DNA of 62,179 nt, taken from assembly GCA_017408825.1 (NCBI GenBank), contig JAFQTX010000040.1, forward strand, positions 1 through 62,179, given 5' to 3'. The stretch is from Alistipes sp. GTDB lineage: Bacteria > Bacteroidota > Bacteroidia > Bacteroidales > Rikenellaceae. The position numbers and the translations under genes were made by a program. Positions within the stretch are counted from its first letter, which is position 1, and each line of letters opens with the position of its first letter. The notes under the pieces were generated by a model. It saw only the letters and a program-made list of their open reading frames with translations, was not told the DNA's origin and searched no databases. Positions 24,318 through 33,502 of the stretch are shown here, one piece after another.

Positions 24318-24365
24318 ATAAAACAGAAAAGAGCCCCTCGTATGAAATCACTCCGAGAGGCTCTT
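24318..24365 (-). terminator. Terminator after the lipoprotein gene 24384-25694
   Basis: AAGAGCC-C-CTC (24329-24339) pairs with GAG-A-GGCTCTT (24355-24365) around one mismatch. On the minus strand it is followed by a TTTTCTGTTTT stretch (fwd 24318-24328). Confidence 0.8.
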
Positions 24366-24383
24366 AGTGTATGTGAGTGCTTA

Positions 24384-25694
24384 TTACTTCATCGCAGCGA
24401 TGAACGAGGGCAAATCCTCCTCCTTGGTGAAGGTGTAGAACTTACCGCCGATATCGGCCATAAAGAACATCTGCGTGAACTTAGGATAGCCTGGCACATT
24501 AACGCCATAGCGCACAATGGCACGCTGACCACCATCCAAAATTCCTGCAATGGCTATGTAGTAGTCGCCATCCTTATTATCGTAGTAGTAGCCATCCTCA
24601 TCGCCTGCAAAGAGGTATATATCTACTTTGCCATACTCCTCGCCAAGGTCGTAGTCCTCAGCAACAAGCTGTGAGTAGAAGAACATTGCGTCAAGCTCGG
24701 CATTGTACTCCACCTCAACCTCAAGATCATTGAAGCCCTCCCAGCCTGTCATTACGAATGAGCGGTTGGCGTGCTTCCTAGCAATATTCACCGTAGAGAT
24801 AGCACCATTTTGACCCTCGATAGTCCAGTTACCCAGCCATGCGAGGTAGTTTGGAGTAGGCACCTGCTCCTCAACCTCAAACTCATCGCTCACCGAGAAT
24901 AGGCCACTCACCTCACCCTCGGGGGTGAAGCCCACAGCCAAGGCACGATACACACCTGGATCAAGGTCGAATGGGTCAGCGCCATTACCCGTATAGAGCA
25001 TATCTGCAAAGGTGAACGACGTAGCATTCTGCTCGTTATACTCCACAAGGTAGTTCTTAAGGTCTACAAGCATTGCATCGGCAAGATCCTTAAGCTGATA
25101 AGGGTCGTAGGCATCGGCATATACAAGCGTGATGGCATAAGGGTTATTATCTGTGCTGATGACACGCACCACGTGGTCGTACTCAACATCGTTGAGCCTA
25201 TCCTTGCCTACATACATCACCGTCCACGCATCGTTGCGGCGCATACCGTTGTACTCCTCCTCCTGGACGGTGGTCTGCTTTAGGGTCTTAAACTCCACGA
25301 TAGTAATCTCGCCATACTGCACGCCCTCGGCCGTAAGGCCTGTGGCGATATAGCGATACGAGGTCTCGGGAGTAAGCTCCTCGAGGATAGTGATATACTG
25401 CTTACTGCGGTGTAACTCCTCGGCCTCGACACCTTTGGCAACAGCCTCATTCAGAAGAGTCGCTGCATCGGTTGCAGTATCATCGGTCACAAAGCCATAC
25501 CACGTATTTTGGGCATCAAGCTCGTGCGATACTTTAATCTTCGCAGTGGTGGTGGTAATATCCTCCACCTCTACCATAAGCTGCAGATTAGGCAAACTAT
25601 TCACCTCGTCGCCACCCCTATCGCAAGAGATAGCAACGGCTATGGCCGCAAACACGACCATAACCCTTGTAAGAGATAATTTTAGAAGATTCAT
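24384..25694 (-). CDS. Surface lipoprotein with fibronectin-like repeats
   Basis: The lipoprotein signal MNLLKLSLTRVMVVFAAIAVAISC is followed by DRGGDE, an acidic stretch like the Bacteroidetes surface-export signal. Two fibronectin-like modules (VEVEDITTTTAKIKVSHELD and a DHVVRVISTDNNPYAITLVYAD segment) precede a lipocalin-like C-terminal domain beginning YLAWLGNWTIEGQNG. The start at 25694 is preferred to 25700. The stop of the fimbrillin-like gene lies 9 bp upstream. No enzyme motif is seen. Confidence 0.82.
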   Translation of the reverse strand: MNLLKLSLTRVMVVFAAIAVAISCDRGGDEVNSLPNLQLMVEVEDITTTTAKIKVSHELDAQNTWYGFVTDDTATDAATLLNEAVAKGVEAEELHRSKQYITILEELTPETSYRYIATGLTAEGVQYGEITIVEFKTLKQTTVQEEEYNGMRRNDAWTVMYVGKDRLNDVEYDHVVRVISTDNNPYAITLVYADAYDPYQLKDLADAMLVDLKNYLVEYNEQNATSFTFADMLYTGNGADPFDLDPGVYRALAVGFTPEGEVSGLFSVSDEFEVEEQVPTPNYLAWLGNWTIEGQNGAISTVNIARKHANRSFVMTGWEGFNDLEVEVEYNAELDAMFFYSQLVAEDYDLGEEYGKVDIYLFAGDEDGYYYDNKDGDYYIAIAGILDGGQRAIVRYGVNVPGYPKFTQMFFMADIGGKFYTFTKEEDLPSFIAAMK

Positions 25695-25703
25695 AACCAC
25701 CTA

Positions 25704-28532
25704 CTATTCAAAGTACTTGTATAGACATACAGCACCAAACGAGCCATCCGTACAGTAGAATGAAGGAGATGATGTAGTCTTGTTGTTGTACTGCATTACG
25801 TTACGAGTATTGGTTCCCTGTGCAATGATTGTTGCAGCACCTTCGCTGTCGATTTCAATAGTAAACTTACCATTGTCATCAAGCGTAGAGGTTACCTTCA
25901 TATAGTTGTATGAAGAGTTTGCTGCGTAGATATATTTACCAGCATCTGTTCCAAGCGTACCCTTGAATGAGTAAAGACCATTAGCATCAATCTCAAGGGC
26001 ATACTGCTGTACTGACGAGCTTACATTCTCAAGCGCACTACCATTTCGGGTGATAGGAGTAGATTTACGTTGATTTGTATTTGATGCAGTACTAATCGCA
26101 TAATCCAAACCTGTGGCTGCAATAATAATCATATCGCCAGCCTCGAGATCATTTACATCGGTAACCAACCACCAACCTGTCTTAAGGGCAGGATTAACAT
26201 CCTGCATTATTGAAATAGTGGTCGAAACAACCAATGGCGAGCCAGAAGAGAATGTCAAATCTACCTTACGTGATCCACCTGTAGTATTCTCTGAGAAGCT
26301 TGCAACGGCTGTTGCAGTGCCATCGCCATTATCGGTAAAGCTATAAGCAGAGAGTGGATTACCATCAGTTGCCACATTCGAGTTGTCGCTTATTGCGGTA
26401 GGAGCGACAATATGACCATAAGTCTTCACAGCAACGCTGATTGTAGCGTCACCACCCTCATAGCCTACTACATCATTTGTGGTAGCCTCAATAGTGAAGT
26501 GACCCTTATAGGTTGATGGGTATGCACTCTTGCCACAAGCATAAGTACCATTTGTACCAGTAACAATAGTAGTTACTGTCATAACATCACCAACCTTAAT
26601 ACCACATACATCCTTGGCATAACCACCAGCATCAGTCATTAGGTATGCTATCTTAGCCACGTTGCCATTCTCATCCACAATCTCCCAGTTACCAGTAGAA
26701 GTTGTTGACACTGTCTTAACCTGACCAGTAACTTTATATGTCGTAGACTCATCCTTAGTCTTAGTTCTTAGCTCTGCAATGGTAATCTCCTCTGGTGCAC
26801 CCTTCTGCTGTACTGTGAACGACCAAGTAAGTGACTCATGACCCTCCATAGATGCGGTGATAGTTACCGTAGTCTCACGCTTAGCTCCTGTGTTAGCCTC
26901 AGCAGTATATGTTAGGCAGTTGTTCGCTGCATCGTAAGCTACGCTCAACCACTCAGCCTCTGCCTCAACCGAGATTGCCCACTCGCCAACATAGTTAAAT
27001 GTCACCTGCTCAGTGCTGATAGCTGTAGGCTCCGTAGCACCCTCCTCAGCGATTACAACAGACTCATCTGAATCAGGAACGGTCACGTTAGCATCAATTG
27101 TAGGAATAGTACCCACAGCACCCTCAACACGGTAGATGCACACCTGATAGTTGCCTGTAGGCTCTGATGTTGTACAGTCAAACCTACGAGAGCCGGCCGA
27201 GGTGCTATGATAATATCTCCACCACTTATTTGACTTCTCAATCTCCGAAGCATAGAGCGTGGCTGCACCATCAGTAATAGTTACATCGAATAGAGTATTA
27301 ACATCGCAGAAAGCCTGAATCTTAGGTGCATAATTTGAGCCATTAGCATAAACAAAACCTACGGTAGTATCTCCCTCATAGTCAACACCATTGTAGAAAT
27401 CAAATGCCACACGATTTGCATCTCGCTGCATAAGGGTATAGCACTGCATTCTATTATCCACAGAGGTCTCTGCAGTAGCGATTGGGTGGTATAGATAATC
27501 GCCATACTTGACAACCTCAGTTTGAGAAGCCAAAGGATAGTTATTAGCCTGCTTACCAATCACATAGTTATAATTTTTCGCTGCGATGGTTACGATATCG
27601 CCCTGCTTAAGTGTAGAGGCATCACGAACAAGTGTCCACTTCTCGCTTGGCATAACACCCATCATATTCACACTGAAGCGGTTTACCATACCAGCCTCGA
27701 GAGTGAGAGTACTCTCTGCAGGAACACTACCCTGCTTAACGTAGAGCCTCTTATTAGTGATAACAATGACAGTATAGCTATCGCCAGCCTCAAGCACGGT
27801 AGGCAACACATTGAAGTAGATATAATCACGTGCAGTTGTAGCCACGCTTACACTGCTAACACCCTCAGCAACAGCGAACTCGTGAGGAGCATTAAGGTCT
27901 GCGGTGATAGTACCGGCAAGAGCCTTACCATCTGCCATAAACACAACCTTCTCAACCTCGTCGCCAGCCTCAAGGTTAAAGTTCTTAAGCGTCATCTTAA
28001 CAACAGCTGCCAGACGAGTGAACTCTACCTGCTGTGCCTCAGTAGGCTGAGTAGCTGCCGTAACAACCTTAGATACCATAAGGTCGGCATTAGGATCGTA
28101 TGACCCAGAGGCCATAGTCTGGTTAGCAGGTAGTGCAAGTGTCGCCGAGGCGATACTCTCGGCTGAAACAAAGCCACTTGCGGGGTAAACCGTAACATAC
28201 TCATATGCCTCCTTGCCCTCGTTCTTTGCAAATGTAGCTGTGATATTAGCCTTACCATCGACCTTCTCGAAGGTAACATTCGAGCCTACGGCCAAAGCAT
28301 CGGTCTGCTCAAGAACCGCGAAGCTCTCGTTATCGCTCCAGCTAAACACGGGAGCCTCATCGCTTGAGGTATCTACCGCAGTACGTGTTGCTGGTTCATC
28401 GGCTACAAACGTAACCACAACGCCATCAGCTACTGGCTGATTAACATTAGGCTCATCAAACTCATTCTGGCAAGCCACAAAGCCCATTGCTGCTACAGCA
28501 ACAAGCATCACTGATCTAAAAAACTTCTTCAT
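25704..28532 (-). CDS. Large fimbrillin-like lipoprotein with BACON and OB-fold domains
   Basis: From the ATG at 28530-28532 the protein has 942 residues. The signal MKKFFRSVMLVAVAAMGFVAC is followed by QNEFDE (surface-export type). A fimbrillin-like domain comes next (VVVTFVADEPATRTAVDTS...PVFSWSDNESFAVLEQ, about residues 35-300). A BACON domain (EAEWLSVAYDAANNCLTYTAEANTG) and an OB-fold-like segment (ITIAELRTKTKDESTTYKVTGQV) follow, and the C-terminal half repeats a VRDASTLKQGDIVTIAAKNYNYVIG-like unit (compare GWWLVTDVNDLEAGDMIIIAATGLDYAI). A longer frame to 28619 is rejected because it covers the small gene upstream. Confidence 0.85.
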   Translation of the reverse strand: MKKFFRSVMLVAVAAMGFVACQNEFDEPNVNQPVADGVVVTFVADEPATRTAVDTSSDEAPVFSWSDNESFAVLEQTDALAVGSNVTFEKVDGKANITATFAKNEGKEAYEYVTVYPASGFVSAESIASATLALPANQTMASGSYDPNADLMVSKVVTAATQPTEAQQVEFTRLAAVVKMTLKNFNLEAGDEVEKVVFMADGKALAGTITADLNAPHEFAVAEGVSSVSVATTARDYIYFNVLPTVLEAGDSYTVIVITNKRLYVKQGSVPAESTLTLEAGMVNRFSVNMMGVMPSEKWTLVRDASTLKQGDIVTIAAKNYNYVIGKQANNYPLASQTEVVKYGDYLYHPIATAETSVDNRMQCYTLMQRDANRVAFDFYNGVDYEGDTTVGFVYANGSNYAPKIQAFCDVNTLFDVTITDGAATLYASEIEKSNKWWRYYHSTSAGSRRFDCTTSEPTGNYQVCIYRVEGAVGTIPTIDANVTVPDSDESVVIAEEGATEPTAISTEQVTFNYVGEWAISVEAEAEWLSVAYDAANNCLTYTAEANTGAKRETTVTITASMEGHESLTWSFTVQQKGAPEEITIAELRTKTKDESTTYKVTGQVKTVSTTSTGNWEIVDENGNVAKIAYLMTDAGGYAKDVCGIKVGDVMTVTTIVTGTNGTYACGKSAYPSTYKGHFTIEATTNDVVGYEGGDATISVAVKTYGHIVAPTAISDNSNVATDGNPLSAYSFTDNGDGTATAVASFSENTTGGSRKVDLTFSSGSPLVVSTTISIMQDVNPALKTGWWLVTDVNDLEAGDMIIIAATGLDYAISTASNTNQRKSTPITRNGSALENVSSSVQQYALEIDANGLYSFKGTLGTDAGKYIYAANSSYNYMKVTSTLDDNGKFTIEIDSEGAATIIAQGTNTRNVMQYNNKTTSSPSFYCTDGSFGAVCLYKYFE

Positions 28533-28545
28533 AGCCAATCGAATT

Positions 28546-28683
28546 TTAGAGTTCCCAATCCGAATCATTATAACCAGAATCCTGGCCTGGTTCACCAAAG
28601 TCGCCATAGCTTGCATCAAAGCCCCTTTCCACCTCGATATACTCTACCAAGAGCTCGGGTGATGTGTAAGTTTTCGTGTCCAT
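28546..28683 (-). CDS. Small acidic peptide (45 aa) upstream of the fimbrillin-like gene
   Basis: The ATG at 28681-28683 opens a 45-codon frame ending TAA at 28546-28548, 13 bp before the next start. The product begins MDTKTYTSPELLVEYIEVERG and ends DASYGDFGEPGQDSGYNDSDWEL, with a strongly acidic Gly/Asp-rich C-half and a terminal Trp-Glu-Leu. There is no signal peptide. Short proteins of this shape (a KxYxxPxxxVxEIxVExGF-like N-half and a glycine-acid tail) occur beside fimbrillin and BACON lipoprotein genes in Bacteroidetes, to my knowledge without known function. It overlaps the 5' extension of the fimbrillin frame on the same strand. Confidence 0.7.
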   Translation of the reverse strand: MDTKTYTSPELLVEYIEVERGFDASYGDFGEPGQDSGYNDSDWEL

Positions 28684-28709
28684 AAATTTTTTGTATTATT
28701 CGTTTGTGT

Positions 28710-30344
28710 TTAGTCGTTTTTCTGCTCCTTCACGCAGCGTAGTGCAGCACCATAGGCACGAGCGCCATATGAGTACCACGAGCCGGCAACACTCTCATCG
28801 AGAAGTGGGTAGATGCCATAATAGACATCGTTATAGGCCACAAACAGCGTTGCCGCCTTGCCAAAGCCCGATGTGCCACCACCAAAGCTCTCGGCCGTCC
28901 AGTAGAGCATCTTCTCCGATGTCTCGCCAACAAGGCCCGAAACATCGAAGTTGCCCGTAGCGGGGAAGAAATCACCATTACCGCCCGACCAGCTCCAGCC
29001 ATACTCCTCCTTAGTCCACTCATCGCTAACATACGAACAGGCATACTCAGAAGGGATCTCGCCAAAGGCACCACGTGGTGGCACGCAGTAGCCTGGAGGG
29101 CAGGGGTCGAAGAGTGTCTTATACTCCGTACCCTGCTCAGCATCGCCCCAAAGTTGAGAGTCCGACTGCATCATCACGCCTGAGGTATTCATAAGATCCT
29201 GCTGCATATACCAATCAAAGAGATACTCACCAATGGGAATATCCGTGCGGCAAGCAAGGAATGTCGTGGGATGCTCCAGCGCATACTCGATATTGCCTGG
29301 GGCATTGAGTGCCACAGGAGCAGGATAGCCTACATACTTCCACTCATACTCACCATCGCCCGTCTGCGGGTTATTTACATTTACCATTATGCGGTTTGCC
29401 TCGATCGCCTCTTGGATAGCGGCATACTCCTCCTCTGTCTCGGTGAGGTCGTAGTTCTCATCGTAGCTATGTGTTGGCATTACCACATACTCAGCTGGCG
29501 AGGGCAAGAATGGCTCTTTGCGGCCCCACTGGTAGAGCATACCACGATTTGAGATATTGCCCATATCGGTAGTCAGTGCACCGAGGTTGCGATCCATCCA
29601 TTGTAGGCCATTAGCCTCGGATAGCGACATCTCTGCATCGCTAACCCATAGATGCCAACTCCACAGCAGCTTGCCACCACCATCGTATACCGCAACAAGG
29701 GCATTACCCTCAACATCACCCGTATGCAGATAGATATATCCATCGGCATATACAGGCTCCGAGTCGATGATTCGCACGCTGCGTGTCTTATCGCCATCGT
29801 ACGTAGCCTCCCACACCACATCGGCATACGAGGCGGCCTCGATCTTCACTCCATAGGTAGTCACATAGCGTGAATTATCCCTATTCTCGCCATTACCCTT
29901 CACGTCGGCCCTGAACTTTAGCATAGTCTGCGTTGGGGCGATATAGCAGTTCGCCGTAGCCTCTGTCGAGAGGTCCACAACCTCGTCGCCAAGCTGCAAA
30001 AGTTTGAAACGAGCCACAGCAGTATCGGGGTCACTACCCGCCACAACACTAATCACAGCGTTGCGGCTAAGATTAGTATCATTCTCTTGCACGAAGATAG
30101 TCAGCGAGTTTTCCTCAATACTAAACTCAACCCACTCGGCCTCGCACGCTACGCTCCACGACGCACGATTGGTCGATACGAACACCTCCTTTGAGCCCCC
30201 CTCAAGCCCAATCACTGCACTTGGCGAAGAGAGTTGCACCGTGGCATAGTCAGGCTCGGGATAGATAATCTCGGCGGGTTGTTTGCTACATCCCACAGCC
30301 ACAACAAGCAGTAGGACAGATATGTATGTAAGTATCTTATTCAT
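28710..30344 (-). CDS. BACON plus FISUMP-type lipoprotein
   Basis: The signal MNKILTYISVLLLVVAVGC is followed by a BACON domain (ASWSVACEAEWVEFSIEENSLTIF, about residues 35-125). The C-terminal half has FISUMP (Fibrobacter succinogenes major paralogous domain) marks: GLQWMDRNLGAL, MLYQWGRKEPF, LFDPCPPGYCVPPRG, YWTAES and a final GAALRCVKE. FISUMP proteins are surface or secreted proteins of unknown role. Its stop lies 26 bp before the small acidic peptide gene; its start is 9 bp after the BspA-like gene. Confidence 0.85.
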   Translation of the reverse strand: MNKILTYISVLLLVVAVGCSKQPAEIIYPEPDYATVQLSSPSAVIGLEGGSKEVFVSTNRASWSVACEAEWVEFSIEENSLTIFVQENDTNLSRNAVISVVAGSDPDTAVARFKLLQLGDEVVDLSTEATANCYIAPTQTMLKFRADVKGNGENRDNSRYVTTYGVKIEAASYADVVWEATYDGDKTRSVRIIDSEPVYADGYIYLHTGDVEGNALVAVYDGGGKLLWSWHLWVSDAEMSLSEANGLQWMDRNLGALTTDMGNISNRGMLYQWGRKEPFLPSPAEYVVMPTHSYDENYDLTETEEEYAAIQEAIEANRIMVNVNNPQTGDGEYEWKYVGYPAPVALNAPGNIEYALEHPTTFLACRTDIPIGEYLFDWYMQQDLMNTSGVMMQSDSQLWGDAEQGTEYKTLFDPCPPGYCVPPRGAFGEIPSEYACSYVSDEWTKEEYGWSWSGGNGDFFPATGNFDVSGLVGETSEKMLYWTAESFGGGTSGFGKAATLFVAYNDVYYGIYPLLDESVAGSWYSYGARAYGAALRCVKEQKND

Positions 30345-30353
30345 AACACTACT

Positions 30354-33300
30354 CTAATTTTTCCATGTATCAGGCATATTCTTATAGTCGCTAAGTTTGA
30401 TGCACCCCGCAAAACATCCCGCATGTGCCGAACTTGACGTTGGGGCATAAGGGAAGTCGGTACCCTTGGTACGCTCATAGAGGTGTACCTTGGTCTCTGT
30501 GCCATCCTCGGCAGTGATAATCGTATATGGCGACTCACCCTTGAGCGATATACAATTTTCAAAGCAACCATCGATATAGTTAATGCGACGCACAGTGTCG
30601 AACAACCCCACAGGGGTGCTCTCAAGCGATACGCACTCGGCGAAGCACTGCGAGAATGTCACCGCCGAGGTCTTTGTACCTATCGACGAGAATAAATCCT
30701 CAGGGATGCTCTTTAGCTTCACACACTCTGCAAAGGTCTTCTCAAACGATGTTATAGCCACATTGTTTGCAAACAACCCCTGAGGGATACTCTCGAGCGC
30801 TGTACAGCCGTGGAACATACCCTTGACAGTGGTGATATCAACACAAGCATCCAACAAGCCCTCGGGGATACTCTTTAGCGACACACAGTCGGCAAACGTC
30901 TCTGAGAACTGCTTAGCCTTGCTATTAGATGCGAATAGCTCGGCAGGAATCTCCTCAAGCGATGAACATCCCGCAAACACAGCTGTAAACTTGAGCTTAG
31001 CCTCGCCAAAGGGGACAAACAGATCCTCAGGGATACTCTTGAGCTTAGGACAGTTGCAGAAGAGGTAACCAATAGAGGAAACACCGCTATTCTCAGGGAA
31101 TATAGAGCCCTCGATGGTGTGTAGCTCAGGGCAGTTCTCAAAGAGACTCTCAAAGCCCGTAGATACGTTTACGCTCTTGGCGAAGAGCCCTGCGGGGATG
31201 GTCTCAACACCCGAACCATCGAATAGGTTACGATAGCCTGGCGAGGTCACCTTCGTAAAGGTATCGAACAGCCCCGCAGGCACGGTCTTGAGGTTTGCAC
31301 ACTCCGAGAACATATATGTAAAGTCGGCAGATGAGTAGTCACGAGCATCCTTGAATAGAGCCTGAGGCACCGACTCCAGAGCCGTATTGTGGAACATATA
31401 TGTAAACTCATAGGCCAAAGTCAAATCACGCAACAAGCCCTCGGGGATGGTGCGCAGCGCAGTACAGTCGGCAAAGCAGTAGCGGAACGACTTAGCTGCA
31501 GTAAGGCCATCGAATAGGCCCTCCTCGATGGTTGTGAGGCTCTTGCAGTCCTGGAACACAGCGCCAATGGTCTTAGCACCCGTAAGTCCCTCGAAGATAC
31601 CCTGCTGGAGAGTGCCTACGCCCGTCTTATAGAAGATGTACTCGAGGTTAGTAACCGCAGCATTGTTACGGAATACACCCGAGGGGATCTCCTCAAGCGA
31701 TGAGCAACCCGCAAACATATACTTTATATCTAAGGCCGCAGTAGCACTTGCCATAAGGTCGTAAGGGATCTCCTCTAAACATACACATGCCGAGAAAGCT
31801 CCTGTAAACTTAGTAGCCACACTTGCCTTAGAGAAGATGTCAGAAGGTATCGACTCGATAGCCGTAGCACCAAACACATAGTCGAGCTGCGTGATATTTG
31901 GGCAATTAGCAAACAGACCCTCAGGCAGACTCTTAAGCTTACCCGATCGCACCTGCTCGCTTACCGATGAGAAGTTTGTAAGCGTCTGATTTGTATCGAC
32001 AATACCAGTACCCGTAGCGTAGAAGGCATATGACAAATCCTCGGCTGCCACACAGTTCTTAAATAGGTCGGCAGGAATCTCGTCGATAGATGCCGAGTGC
32101 GAGAAGCAATCCTCAAACCTCTTAGCCGCAGTAGCATATCGGAACAAACCTGCAGGGATCTCACGCAGCGACTCGCAGCACGAGAAAGCACCATTGAAGG
32201 TCTTAACATCCGTAAACGAGCCAGCAACATCGTTAGGGATATACTCCAGGCGCATACATCCTAAGCACATATCTGTTGCCTGGGTGTATCCCAACTTTCC
32301 CCACGATATTACGTTACGCAGGTCGGTGGTCACCGTATCATCAGCGCCAAACCTCAGCGACTTAGCCTCGCCCGTGATGATGATAGTATATAGGCCTGGC
32401 AGGGCATAGTTGTGGTAGCCACGCACCTCGACAAACTCTTCAATCTCAGAGCCATCGCCCCAATCCACCACGATCTGACCTCCGCCACTGGGTGATAGCA
32501 CGGGGGCTGCTGTAATGCGCTGGTTAGGCTCGGTAGTCTCAATCTCATAGATAAGCTCCTCGGTATCAGGGCCAATCTGCAACACGTTGATGGTCGCCTT
32601 AGCCTGATTATCCTCGTCGCCCACGACGATATCAAACGAGCCACGACGCTCATTACCTCCCGTATTGGACTCTACTGTCACAGCAACACGACCCTCCAGC
32701 TTCTCGATCGCAAACCACTCTGCCGAGAGGTTCACAACACTCCACTCAAGCTCAGGGTTAGAGTTAATCGTCAGCTGTCGAGTGCCGCCATCATCGTCGG
32801 TAGCTACATTACGGCTACTCATAATGATAAATGCCGAGCCATCCTGCTTAACCGTAAGCGTCTCGAAATCGGCATCCTTGGCCTCCGATGCTCGCACAAC
32901 AATCTCTGTGGTACGCTGAGCATTGCATTTATTATCATCGGCCGTAAGTCGCAGACCCTCGGCCGTAGGCTCTATTAGCAACCAGCTACACGTAGCATCG
33001 AATGTCCAATCCTCGGTTGTCGCCTCAACACCTATGGTGTACTGCAACTCGGTGTGTGCCTTGAAGTTATGCTCCGACTTAACGAGCGACACCTCGGGAG
33101 TGCCAGTACCATTCTGACGCACTGTGATACGGCACTCCGCACCACGTCTACCATCATTAGCAACGATACTAATCACCGCCTCACGATTTACATCCGAAGA
33201 GTTTGCATCGGCCGAGACATATAGGAAGTAGTCATCCTTGGATGTAGTGAGCCAGTCGCACTCAACATCGTAGTTCCACTCCTCGACATTTGTCACCACA

Positions 33301-33500
33301 TCCAACGCAAGTTCGCCCCCACGACTCTTAAAGCCAATCGTAGGCACACCATCAATAGTGGCGAATAGCCCACTCTCGGAACTTACCTCAAGTTGCACAC
33401 GGCCCTCCGACTGTGGAGGAGTATTATCAATATCGGTCTGGCTACACGCCGTAAACAGCGCAACAAGTAGCCCAAAGGCTATATATCGAAAGTCTCTCAT
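30354..33500 (-). CDS. Giant BACON-BspA leucine-rich-repeat lipoprotein
   Basis: This 1048-residue protein has the lipoprotein signal MRDFRYIAFGLLVALFTAC and three BACON-type domains (markers VECDWLTTS, ATCSWLLIE, SAEWFAIE; about residues 35-320). A PKD-like segment follows (VVDWGDGSEIEEFVEVRGYHNYALPGLYTI, about 345-375), then roughly twenty BspA/TpLRR repeats of the form F-x2-C-x2-L-x-x-IP-x-x-LF-x (about 410-1000). BspA repeats mediate binding to host proteins and other bacteria in Tannerella and Treponema, so an adhesin is likely. Start 3 bp after the previous gene. Confidence 0.9.
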   Translation of the reverse strand: MRDFRYIAFGLLVALFTACSQTDIDNTPPQSEGRVQLEVSSESGLFATIDGVPTIGFKSRGGELALDVVTNVEEWNYDVECDWLTTSKDDYFLYVSADANSSDVNREAVISIVANDGRRGAECRITVRQNGTGTPEVSLVKSEHNFKAHTELQYTIGVEATTEDWTFDATCSWLLIEPTAEGLRLTADDNKCNAQRTTEIVVRASEAKDADFETLTVKQDGSAFIIMSSRNVATDDDGGTRQLTINSNPELEWSVVNLSAEWFAIEKLEGRVAVTVESNTGGNERRGSFDIVVGDEDNQAKATINVLQIGPDTEELIYEIETTEPNQRITAAPVLSPSGGGQIVVDWGDGSEIEEFVEVRGYHNYALPGLYTIIITGEAKSLRFGADDTVTTDLRNVISWGKLGYTQATDMCLGCMRLEYIPNDVAGSFTDVKTFNGAFSCCESLREIPAGLFRYATAAKRFEDCFSHSASIDEIPADLFKNCVAAEDLSYAFYATGTGIVDTNQTLTNFSSVSEQVRSGKLKSLPEGLFANCPNITQLDYVFGATAIESIPSDIFSKASVATKFTGAFSACVCLEEIPYDLMASATAALDIKYMFAGCSSLEEIPSGVFRNNAAVTNLEYIFYKTGVGTLQQGIFEGLTGAKTIGAVFQDCKSLTTIEEGLFDGLTAAKSFRYCFADCTALRTIPEGLLRDLTLAYEFTYMFHNTALESVPQALFKDARDYSSADFTYMFSECANLKTVPAGLFDTFTKVTSPGYRNLFDGSGVETIPAGLFAKSVNVSTGFESLFENCPELHTIEGSIFPENSGVSSIGYLFCNCPKLKSIPEDLFVPFGEAKLKFTAVFAGCSSLEEIPAELFASNSKAKQFSETFADCVSLKSIPEGLLDACVDITTVKGMFHGCTALESIPQGLFANNVAITSFEKTFAECVKLKSIPEDLFSSIGTKTSAVTFSQCFAECVSLESTPVGLFDTVRRINYIDGCFENCISLKGESPYTIITAEDGTETKVHLYERTKGTDFPYAPTSSSAHAGCFAGCIKLSDYKNMPDTWKN

Positions 33501-33502
33501 CG

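Noticed and set aside
28532-28619. Longer start for the fimbrillin-like protein
   Set aside because: The extension lacks a signal peptide at its start and overlaps the small acidic gene; the lipoprotein signal begins at 28532.
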